Shown here one piece after another: positions 12,561 to 22,799 of a stretch of 64,000 nucleotides of DNA. The stretch is from Rhizophagus irregularis. Taxonomy: Eukaryota > Glomeromycota > Glomeromycetes > Glomerales > Glomeraceae. The translations under genes and the position numbers were made by a program. Positions within the stretch are counted from its first letter, which is position 1. The number at the start of each line of letters is the position of its first letter. The stretch covers positions 5,828,001-5,892,000 of the forward strand of contig NC_089430.1 of the NCBI RefSeq assembly GCF_026210795.1, in the 5' to 3' direction. The notes beneath the pieces are model-generated. The model worked only from the letters and a program-made list of their open reading frames with translations. It had not been told where the DNA came from and did not search any database.

Positions 12561-15290
12561 GTGGGAATGTGGGATTCCATATGACTATTGGAAATATTGT
12601 AAAAATTTAACAAAAGGTTTTTGTTAGGAATAATTAATGAGGGTATGGAGTGTGGAGTAATTTTAGGAGAATGGAAAAAAGGTCTAATTTATCCGACTGG
12701 AATCAAGATTTGAAATTGATACAACCAATTACTTTAATAGAGACAGCGAGAAAATTATTTTTGAAAATTCTGGTAAATGACTAAGTAAAATTCTAACGAA
12801 GGAAAAATTTTGATGGGGACAAATTATGAAAGCTTTAAAAAATGATTTTATATGAGAAAGATTTTATGGGTTAAAAAATATTTACGATCTGCAACTTGAA
12901 AGTTTAAGTAAGAATGTTATTTATTTAGCAAATGGTAATGAAAAATTGAGTACTTTATTTAAAATCAAGATAATGCAAGAATAAATGAGATTGTGGACCG
13001 CAGTGTGCATAGGAGATATAAATGGTAAAGCAATAAAAGGACGCAATTGTTAGATTAACGATGCAATTAACTTGTTGAAATCAGAAACATGAGTTTATGC
13101 AATCATGAGATTTTAGACGAAAATGCAGGGCATAAGATTAAAGGTGGTAATATAGAGATAATAGATCTATTACCTGATTCAGAAATTTAAAGAAGTGCAT
13201 TATCACGAAGAAAGAAAGAAATTCTCTTTTTAGAACAATTATTGGAAGCAAATCAATTTAGAATAATGAAGTGGAAACATGTTTTATAGGAAATGATTTG
13301 AGTTTTAGAGGTAAAATACCTAATTGGTTTAAGATTGTAGAAAACGAAGTGAGAGAAAATAAAGAGATGAGAAATTTAATATAAAAATAAAAATTTTGAT
13401 AGAAATAATATTCATATGAAAATTTTTGATGAAAATGAGAAAGTGTCAAGAAATAATTTAATAACATGGAATGATGAAAAAGGATTTCCTATCTTTGGAG
13501 AAGATAGGAAAAAATCAAGAAATAAAAATTATAAGAGGATAGGGATACATTGGATCATGATAAATGAGAATATAAATATAGATGATTCACCTACTTTAAT
13601 TAAATGTAAGGGTTGTAAAAAGAATATAGGTAAAAAAAAATATGAATAAAGAGAGTAAAATTGAATGTTTAATTTATTTAAAATGAAGAAAGTAGGATTA
13701 TTAGAAAACGGAACGAAGGTTGGAATATCAAACCTTATGAGACATTCCGAAATATTAAAAATAAATGATCTGGTGGAAAAATATTTAAGAGAAGAATAAA
13801 AAGAATAAAGATTTAATACAAGAATTGAGATGATAGATAATTTGGTTAATACAAATAAAAATCTGATAGAATTTTAAAGAATAGTATTTTAGAGAAAGAC
13901 GATTTTAGTTTTAGGAGGAAGGTAAATTTTTTAATGATAGAGGTTATGAAACTAAAAAGTAAAGTTAAGGAAAATGGGAAAAAATCGATTGAATATTTAG
14001 TAATGTGGAAGATAAGACATGAAGAATTCGTTACAAAGAATGAGATTAATTTTAACAGAAAATTTAAAGTATTGTTTGAGAATGAATACAAAATTTTATT
14101 AAGATGTTTGATAATAGGTATCATTTTATTAAATAGTAATAGCGAATTAATTTTAGGTTTAGATGGGAAATTTTGTGAATTATCAAAGAATTATAGAAAA
14201 TTTAAGTACAAGACGAAGGTTAGATAATGAATACAATATGGAGTTATTGGTAATAGAAAAGTTTTGATCGCAAATGAATATAAGAACGATTTCGTGTACG
14301 GAGAAGGAGGCGAACGATATAAAAATATGTAAAGAAGAAATGGATAAATTCTATTGCAAATGAAAGAAAGCAAAAATGAAACATATATGATAGACTTTAA
14401 TGAAGGGGGATTAGTGACCAACGAATTCAATTTATATTGGAAATATAATTTGATTTTAGGAGATTTAAGGGGATGGCGAAAGAAAGTTTCAGAAGTGATA
14501 TGGAAGAACGAAATTTTAAATAGTAAAAAGATTGAAGATTTATTTTCCTATAATTACAGAAATAAATTCGATTGGGTAAAGTCTTTAAAATTTATAAGCA
14601 ATGGAACAAATTTACATTTTGGCAATGTGCGCAAGAGGACACAAAAGAAAGAGCGTATAAAATTAAAAATTGGATAAAAGAATTACTAACATATAGTGTA
14701 CTTTTTAAAAGGAAAATATTTGGATTGATAATGATACCTGCCCAAGATGCAATAAGGAAGAAGAAGATTGGTATAATTAATGGAAATGTGAGTGTAATGA
14801 ATTTTCTGTAAGAGAAATTATAGAGAATTCGATAAAAAGTTGGAGGATGAAAAAAAGATTGATGATTCGACAATATTATGAGATATTAATAGGATTTTGT
14901 TCAAGTATTAGAAAAGCCTACAAGAATTTTATTAGGTTTTAGTAGAGAATGGGAGATGCTTAGAGGATTATATAATAACAATTTCTGAAGAAAAAGAATA
15001 CAATATGATTATAGAAGAATTGTGGTGTTTTTGTTATGAGAATATAAGATTGAAAATATGGGATAAAAGATGTAAAGATGTAGTGGCGATAGAAGAAAAG
15101 AAGGATTTAAAGAAAGGTGAGAAAAAGAAACGTAAAAAAGATCAAAAGAGCAAAAGGAGGAGGTAAAGCGAGAAAAAATACAAAATAGCAGATAATATAG
15201 AAAAAGATAAAGAAAAAATATAGAAAACAATATTAGAAATAATGGAAGGTATATCAATTACGAAATCATGGGGGTATTAAAATAAATTAG
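12560..15290 (+). pseudogene. Decayed LINE-type reverse transcriptase relic inside the transposon
   Basis: Frames broken by many stops and shifts still read reverse-transcriptase-like words on the plus strand: DWNQDLKLIQPITLIETARK near 12700, then DLQLESLSKNVIYLANGN, KSIEYLVMWK, LLNSNSELILGLDG, and GLVTNEFNLYWKYNLILGDL near 14420. A C-terminal zinc-knuckle-like DTCPRCNKEEEDWYN lies near 14735. This order fits the RT, RNase H-like and Cys-rich tail of a fungal non-LTR element. AT bias and disruptions are heavy, so it is dead. It arrived in the KDZ element by insertion or is old cargo. Confidence 0.65.
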
Positions 15291-16029
15291 TATAAAAAAA
15301 TTTTTTAGTATAAAATGCTTTTAGTTATAGAAGATAATTAAAATTTTTAATTATTTTTTAGTGTTTTAAAAATTTTTTTATGTAATCTTTTTGTAATTGA
15401 TAATAAATGCATTATTAAAATTAAAAAAATAAAAAAAAGGGATAAGTGGATTATAGGTGATGGAAGTTGGAAAAGAGGTGTGATAATTCTGGGCGAGTGG
15501 TCACTAATGAAAGTTTCGTTTGGTTTTAAACACATTTCCGTATAATGGAAGTTACTTGTAATCTTACTTTAGTTAAATTTTAGTTTTCTGTTAGGTCTAG
15601 AGTTTTTATATATGTTATGTGTGAAAGTTTTTTGTTTTTCTTTTTTTATTTTGTATTGTTTCTTTTGGGTTGAGTGACATCGATTATATATTGTTGTTAG
15701 TTCTTTTTGCACGCTCAGGTATATATAATTATATATGCTCTTTGTATTTAAATAGACTGGTTTGCTATAGGGTCATGTGCTTTTTCACATGCCTCTAGGT
15801 ATTTCTGACGTTAATATGTATATCTATGGTATTGTTTAATAAAGAAATGCAGTGCAAATTTTTTTTAAAAAATAAAATATGGAAGGTTGTTATAGAAATG
15901 GGCCAAAGACCTTAGTAGTCTTAACAATAAGAAAGAAATTATGTTATTAAAATAATTAGAACAGCTATTTGTAACTAATATAAGTTAACATCAATTGGCC
16001 AATTTTGTTTATGATAATTCGTAATGAAA
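15291..16029 (+). other. Likely 3' untranslated remnant of the LINE and spacer
   Basis: This is non-coding sequence following the LINE relic. A possible polyadenylation signal, TTTAATAAAGAAATGC, lies near 15835, followed by an A/T-rich run that may mark the old 3' end. No gene is seen. Confidence 0.35.
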
Positions 16030-16720
16030 CAAGTGTATCAAAATCATCAACTAATGCGATGGATACTCAAATTAGAGCTTTTAGGATCAAAAAGTTTCTT
16101 TAAACATTGCCAACATATGAAATATTATATCAAAGGAAAGTTTTTGGAACTTCTTCAGAGAAATGTATAAGATGTAATGAAGAAACAGAAACATGGGATC
16201 ATACTACTATATAGTAGCATTGTAACAAGATTCTTCTATTAATTTATGGATAGATGCAGTCAATGTAATTACAGAAGATAATAAAGAAAGAGAAAAGCTT
16301 TACAACATAGTAATGTTAAATCAAGATTATTTACATTAAGAATTTACTATATGAGATAATGCGTGGACTTTCTAACATCAAGATTTGGCAATATAAACAT
16401 TGTAAAGTAGATGATTCAAAGATGTTGAAGATATGTTGTGACTTATATTTGACGTATATATATGAAAAAATTTGGAAAATGAGATGTCAAGAAGTAGTAA
16501 GTTCTGAGAAGTCTCAAAGCATAGGTAAATTGGATTAAAAGATAAGGGGATTCTTGATTAGAGAAGGATAAAAGAAGTGATAGAGAAACAGAGGAGTTAA
16601 GTATAAATAATAAAAACAAAAAAATTCAGAAAATAGTAAAATTATTAAAAAAATAAAATGAGAAAATATTAGAAATGGTAATGAGTTAAATACCCTAACA
16701 GTGAATAAGCAAGCTTTCTA
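16030..16720 (+). pseudogene. Second LINE C-terminal fragment (dead)
   Basis: Near 16068-16200 the plus strand reads IRAFRIKKFL, a stop, TLPTYEILYQRKVFG, then KCIRCNEETETWDHTT. This is the same Cys-rich tail as at 14735 but diverged. Stops and shifts are numerous. It is a separate, older or independently inserted piece. Confidence 0.6.
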
Positions 16721-16963
16721 AAAATTCAGTAAAGAGAAGCAATTTGATAAGTTAGTAATTAAAAGTATGTCACCAAAACTTTGAATCATATTTTTTTCGT
16801 TATTTATTGTACAAATGATTGTTTGTTTGTTTCAGGTGATTATTAGCCAATCATAATTCTTGATCAAAATAGCTGACAGCCAATTAAAATAACATTTTCA
16901 TGCTTTTTTCATCACAATCTTTTCATCTTTTTGATCATTTAATCTCTTTACACCCATCTCATA

Positions 16964-18428
16964 ATGGATATTTCAACGTAAAGTTTTTTTGATATACTGT
17001 TTAAAAATTATTTACCTTGTATTAATATCTCATATCTGATTCTTTTAGTGATCAACTTTTCAAAGAAAAAGGCGATGGTAATTACAATATAATGTTTTAA
17101 ATATTAAAATACTTTATACTTTCAGTTTATATTTAAGTTAATTAATTTAATTTAGGTCTTACACAGGAAAAATATGAAAAGATTATTGCTTTACAACAAA
17201 AACATGATGCAGAAATCCAAATGTTATCTGATGAATGCCAACTTGAGCTAGCATTTATAAAGGTTAAAAATTTTGAATACAATTCAAAGAATAATTTATT
17301 TTGATTTGACCAAATTTTTTATAAATTATAGAGTATCATGAAAGATAATCGAGAACCAGCACCAAAAAAGACTCGCAGTATTAGTTCATGGAATACATTT
17401 CAAACTGAATGGTTCAAAAAAAATAGTATGTTCTATAAATATTATTGGTTTAATTTATCATAAAATATTTACTTATTAAAAGAATTATATATTTACTAGA
17501 AATTAAAGTTACTACTCCAGGAGCTCAAAAACAATGTGCTGAAGAATATGCATTGCTTAATAAAGAACAATTGAATTCTTTTAAAAACAGAGCTGAAGAA
17601 TTATCTGAAAATAGATTCAATAAAGAACCAAAATTAATAGAAAGTATAAGACTTCGCAAAGCTGAATTAAATAAACAAATTTGTGAAATTAGAAAATTGG
17701 TATGTATATATATTATTAGATTATCAGTTAAAATATAAAATTCTATATAATTAATTATTAAATGCTTGATTTCTAGTATCGAACTTTACAAATTACCTGT
17801 GATGTAGAATTTTTGACACTTGTGATTCCTTTAAGCAAAGAATTGAACATCTCTTATTTTGGAACTCCAGTTGGTGAAGAATTTTACAAGTCCTGCTTAA
17901 AACTAGACGAAATTCATAACAGTTTTTATCATTTTTCTTGTTTAAAAAAATCAGGTATAATAATATTATTTTATACAAATGTTATAAAAATTAACTAACT
18001 TTTTATATTATTCTGTATCAGCTAAAAATGAAATTATTAAACAAGTTACATTTCAAAAAGATATAGAGGATATAACTATGATAGAAAGTGCAGATGATCA
18101 ATTATCTATTATTGATAAAGAATGTCCAAATAGTAAGAATGCACGTGATAAAGTTAGAAAATATTTACAAGAGAAATTTAGTAAGTAATAATTATAATTT
18201 TAAATATAATGGAAAGTTAATAATAATTATACTTAATTAATTATAGATTTGATAACAAAAGAAAGAATACCCTATAAAAATTGGTATAACCAAACTAAAT
18301 ATACTATAATAGGATGGCCTGAAGATGTTTTATTCTGTAATTATTCTGATTTAAGTACTGAAGATAAGAAAAAGATATTAAGTAATTTAAATAACATATA
18401 TTTTAAGATAAATAATTTGAGTGAATAG
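16964..18428 (+). CDS. Transposon-borne protein of unknown function, 320 aa
   Basis: Eight exons join in frame: 16964-16977, 17049-17077, 17156-17262, 17332-17425, 17500-17699, 17777-17954, 18022-18180 and 18247-18428. The N-terminus is a short acidic, coiled-coil-prone stretch (QEKYEKIIALQQKHDAEI). Residues about 85-145 (SISSWNTFQTEWFKKNK, then EEYALLNKEQLNSFKNRAEE) have the spacing of a divergent HMG-box, a weak resemblance only. A mixed region with SCLKLDEIHNSF follows, and the C-terminus ends with WYNQTKYTIIGWPEDV and LSTEDKKKILSNL. It faces the opposite way to the transposase and lies inside the right-hand array. All eight introns' frames are intact, implying selection or recent spread. 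DNA binding is a guess. Confidence 0.75.
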
Positions 18429-19090
18429 TAGAATAGTTAGCATTATAGTTGGTAATAAAATAATTTCCCCAGTTCTAGAACTGGTTATTATGGTCTTTAA
18501 TCCAAGGTTATAAATTTTTCATCCAATAAAATGATTTAATTTCATTATCATATAATATTAAAATTTCATATTTCAAATTTCATATCAGTTTATTACAAAT
18601 TAGATATAATTAAATAATGACTGTTAAGTTATGACTGATAATTTCATTGTCTTTCTGATTAAGTCAAAGCTACATACATATAGCAAAATAATTTCAGTTT
18701 TATACCAGTCTAAAGAACAATCTTTAAAATGGCTCAAAGGCTGATTTGATCCAGTTCTAGTTAAAAGACTAGTTTTGTTAAAACCAGACTGGATCAGAAC
18801 AGAACAGACCAATTCATTATATACCAGTAAGCTAATTGTACATTTTAAATCATGTATATTATCATTATATAAAAATTGAAATTAAATATATTAAACCATA
18901 TGCAATTAATTAAAGAACTTTACAGTTGAATTTGCAACTTATTTAATACTTAAACTCTGGACTATAATTTTGATTGGATAATTAAAAATACTAGTACTAG
19001 CTAGTAAAAAAAAAATTTAAATAAGCAACTAAAGTTATACAGTCAAAGCTCGTCATAGTGAACTTTCCGTTCCACTATATAATTTTTTCC
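18429..19090. other. Spacer between 320-aa gene and right array
   Basis: No gene is seen. Near 18700-18820 there is a loose inverted arrangement of CCAGT-rich words (TTATACCAGTCTAAAG and TTATATACCAGTAAGC). At 19038 TATACAGTCAAAGCTCGTC resembles the end of pogo/mariner elements (compare 63268), so a small relic may be present. Confidence 0.3.
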
Positions 19091-20742
19091 TTTATTTTTA
19101 AACTGAAGTCCATCATAGTCCATCATTTATTGCAGCGGATTTATGAAATTTGGCAAAAATCCTGCTGCGCCCTCAGAAATCAAAATTGACTTACCAAAAC
19201 ATTAAGCTTTTTCCTAAAAAATGTCAAATAATGATGTGCCTTTAATACTGAAATAATTGGTTAGATAATGGGAAAATTGGTTAGATGCAAGATTTAAGGT
19301 ACAAAAAAATTTTTTAGAACTCATTTTTGACTGTTCACTAATAAATTTGGGACTTAAATAGAAATTTGATGACTAAAATAATACCTCATCTAATATTTAT
19401 TTAATTTGACATGACAGACAAATTTTTGGGTATTCTATAAATCCGCCATGATGTATAGGGACATTATTGTCCTAATTTTTAAACTAAAGCCCAACATAGT
19501 CCATAATTATGAGAATATTATTGTCCTCATTTTTAAATTGAAGGCGCATCATAGTCCATAATTATGAGGACATTATTGTCCTCATTTTTAAACTGAAGGC
19601 GCATCATAGTCCATAATTATGAGGACATTATTGTCCTCATTTTAAACTGAAGGCGCATCATAGTCCATGATTACGAGGACATTATTGTCCTCATTTTTAA
19701 ACTGAAGGTTTATCATAGTCCATAATTACGTTAGGACATTATTGTCCTCATTTTTAAACTGAAGGTCTATCATAGTCCATAATTATGAGGACATTGTCCT
19801 CATTTTTGAACTGAAGGCGCATCATAGTCCATAATTACGAGGACATTATTGTCCTAATTTTTAAACTGAAGGTTTGTCATAGTCCATAATTACGTTAGGA
19901 CATTATTGTCCTCATTTTTAAACTGAAGGCACATCATAGTCCATAATTATGAGGACATTATTGTCCTCATTTTTAAACTGAAGGCGCATCATAGTCCATA
20001 ATTACGAGGACATTATTGTCCTCATTTTTAAACTGAAGGTTTGTCATAGTCCATAATTACGTTAGGACATTATTGTCCTCAAGGCACATCATAGTCCATA
20101 ATTATGAGGACATTATTGTCCTCATTTTTAAACTGAAGGCATGTCATTGTCCATAATTACGAGGACATTATTGTCCTCATTTTTAAACTGAAGGCATATC
20201 ATAGTCCATAATTACGAGGACATTATTGTCCTCATTTTTAAATTGAAGGCACTTCATAGTCCATAATTACGAGGACATTATTGTCCTCATTTTTAAACTG
20301 AAGGTTTGTCATAGTCCATAATTACGTTAGGACATTATTGTCCTCATTTTTAAACTGAAGGCGCATCATAGTCCATAATTACGAGGACATTACTGTCCTC
20401 ATTTTTAAACTGAAGGCATGTCATTGTCCATAATTACGAGGACATTATTGTCCTCATTTTTAAACTGAAGGCATATCATAGTCCATAATTACGAGGACAT
20501 TATTGTCCTCATTTTTAAATTGAAGGCACTTCATAGTCCATAATTACGAGGACATTATTGTCCTCATTTTTAAACTAAAGGACTATCACAGTCCATAATT
20601 ATGAGGACATTATTGTCCTCATTTTTAAACTGAAGGACTATCATAGTCCATAATTACGAGGACATTATTGTCCTCATTTTTAAACTGAAGGCGCAACATA
20701 GTCCATAATTACGGGGACATTATTGTCCTCATTCTGAACCAA
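19091..20742 (-). repeat. Right subterminal array, about 24 copies, opposite orientation
   Basis: The unit is the reverse complement of the left array: GAGGACATTATTGTCCTC, ATTTTTAAACTGAAGG, a variable core, then CATAGTCCATAATTA. Copies recur every 50-58 bases up to 20714. A MITE (19121-19452) has split off the innermost unit. Some units carry an extra TTA (ACGTTAGGACATT), a sub-variant not seen on the left. Confidence 0.88.
19121..19452. mobile_element. MITE, same family, copy B, nested in the right array
   Basis: The ends CATCATTTATTGCAGCGGAT and ATCCGCCATGATG are inverted repeats. The interior matches copy A (CCTGCTGCGCCC, ACTGTTCACTAATAAATTTG, TGACATGACAGACAAATTTT). It interrupts an array unit, since AACTGAAGTCCATCATAGTC lies outside it on the left, so it inserted after the array existed. 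Confidence 0.7.
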
Positions 20743-20843
20743 TCAGATCCCGTGGGCTACATATGCCCATGGGCAGTTTATAAGCTATAAGTTAGCGCAC
20801 GAACATCCAGCTTATAAACTATGTCGATCATTTGGCTGGGGTG
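20658..20843 (-). repeat. Right terminal inverted repeat, 186 bp
   Basis: This is an exact reverse complement of 2427-2612, ending GGCTGGGGTG. Confidence 0.9.
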
Positions 20844-20851
20844 TGATTCCG
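20844..20851. repeat. Right target-site duplication TGATTCCG
   Basis: This is identical to 2419-2426 and directly abuts the end of the right terminal repeat. Confidence 0.9.
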
Positions 20852-22799
20852 GCGTTACGAACTTAAGCCCGTGATAACCCATTTTTTTTCTTTAAACCGA
20901 TTTTTTTCACTAAACCGATTTTTTAATATTTTTTGGGGATATAACTTTTTTTTCTATTTACAATCTTTTTTTTTCGAATTTTTTTTTGTTTTTTTGCCTT
21001 AAATATATTTTATATGATTTTGGAAAATACCTAGTACGCCAAAAACAATAAATAAATTGGGATTAAATGATTTTTTGGCGTACTACATACTGTATGTCCA
21101 TGTGGCGCGGTAAATTTAATAACAACAAAAACTTCATGAACTTTATGTTATTCATTTCAAATATCAATAGAACTCCTCCTTATGACAAATAAATTTAAGA
21201 GAAGCAGAATATTTTATCTTAATCTGGCAATAATAAATTTATGAACTAAAGTTGTAAGAAAGAATCATGCTACCAACGGTTTGGTATATAACCTCACTAA
21301 ATTTTTTTAATAAATAATCTTTTTTAAGAGAATTTTTTTTTCAGATTTATATTTTATTTATTCAATTCAAAAACTCTAACTCATATTCAATACTTTAACT
21401 GCTGCTTATTTAGTTTTATTTCTTTCATGTGTTCGATCATAAACACTAAATTATAATAATTTTATTATCCTAAATGCGTGTCAAAAGAACTACATATACC
21501 GTACATATCAAAAAAAAAACAATATTTTAAGGATAATATACTGTATTATCAAACCTCTACTTTTTATGTAACGTGCCGTGGGTGCTGGTGAAATAAAAGT
21601 ACCGGCTAGTTAGACCGTCATACATTTTATCAGGGGTTTCTTTTTTTGTAATTATTTTATTCTTTTTGCATTTTACGAGAAACTTGTCTTAAAAATCATA
21701 CTTTTTTTAAAGAACTTGACCTTTTAACAAAGATTTAGATATTTTTGTAATATGCAAAAAAAAGATTTTTATATGTCGATAATTTTATTGATGATTATTT
21801 TACAAGTATTCGCTAAATATTTATTTAAGGAAATTTATTACTATATTGGATACAATATATGAAACTATCACACTGTTTCTCCCTGTAATTTCTACAAGTA
21901 TATAAAAATTTTATTAATATTCATTAAAACTAGAGAATTTAATTAAACTCAAGAAAACCTAAGTTGTTTCTTTTGTAAAATTATGCATAACGCTAACAAT
22001 AAAATATGTATTATTACTTAACTGTTAGGCTAGGGGTTTTTATTAAACTTTTATTAGAATAAAATAATTTTTTATTAAATCTATTTTTTTGTATTTTATA
22101 GAAAATCTATCTGAATAATTACACTATAAACTTAGTAAATCTTTTCTCATGCAACATTACATATATTTTTGCTTGTTAATTATATTTTCGTTTATACTCT
22201 TAAAAGGAAACTCAAAAAAAGCTTGTTTTTAAGGGCGAACTTGTATGAGTAAAAAAAAAAATAATAGTTTATTTAAAAATTCTTACGGGGTAGATAATAA
22301 ACTTGCTTAATTAAGATAGGTATAATATATTAGAATTGACAATTAATTATTAAAATGAAGTGATTCAATTATGGTTACACAAATTTTGACAATATGAAAT
22401 GTTACTAGCTAATTGAAAAAATTTTAACATTTCATGCTAAGCCACAATAATATAGATAACATAACAATATAAATAAGTATCGATTGAAATAATTTTTTTT
22501 TGGTCACATTTGAAGCTTTACATTAAAAAAAAGTAATTTCGTTGTTAAACAGTTGCCACTCGATTAATGCATATTAATGCATGGTCCCGCACTGCATATA
22601 CGATTACGTTTGTGAAAATCCATGGTATTTACCCTGTGATTACATAATTTGTTTCGGCCGAGATTATTTACCCGTGATTATTACATAATTTGTTTCGGCC
22701 GAAATAATTTTTTTCTCCCGCAGTATACAATATATATATATACTAGCAACTTTGCGTCTTTTATTATTTTAAATCTGTTTATTAATTTATAAAAGTCTT
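20852..22799. other. Intergenic region upstream of the kinase-module gene
   Basis: No gene is recognised. It contains a perfect-stem hairpin at about 21032-21087 (AGTACGCCAAAAA and TTTTTGGCGTACT). A duplicated 22-base segment containing ATAATTTGTTTCGGCCGA lies near 22640 and 22680, in the presumed promoter. The rest is AT-rich. Confidence 0.4.
22632..22742 (+). promoter_or_regulatory. Putative promoter of the kinase-module gene
   Basis: Two direct copies of TTACATAATTTGTTTCGGCC, the only GC-rich words in the area, are followed by an alternating run ATACAATATATATATATACT at 22726-22745, about 60 bases before the start codon at 22800. The TATA role is inferred from position. Confidence 0.35.

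Larger units (their letters stand above)
2427..20843. mobile_element. Complete KDZ-superfamily DNA transposon, 18.4 kb
   Basis: The element is bounded by perfect 186-bp terminal inverted repeats (2427-2612 and 20658-20843) starting CACCCCAGCC and flanked by the 8-bp duplication TGATTCCG. Inside the ends lie two mirror-image arrays of 56-bp repeats. It encodes an intact KDZ transposase with a CxC-type cysteine cluster (4729-8373, -), a 555-aa protein (8911-10900, -) and a 320-aa protein (16964-18428, +). The centre holds decayed LINE sequence and MITEs inserted later. Perfect long ends and three uninterrupted spliced genes suggest recent transposition and possible autonomy. No TET/JBP gene, which some fungal KDZ elements carry, was seen. 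Confidence 0.92.

Noticed and set aside
13258-15535. Minus-strand open frames rich in Leu/Ile/Phe/Ser
   Set aside because: They are antisense to the LINE relic, whose plus strand shows RT-like words, and have shadow composition.
2427-20843. Linked TET/JBP or methylation gene in the KDZ element
   Set aside because: Neither passenger gene shows the HxD...H pattern or other oxygenase motifs.
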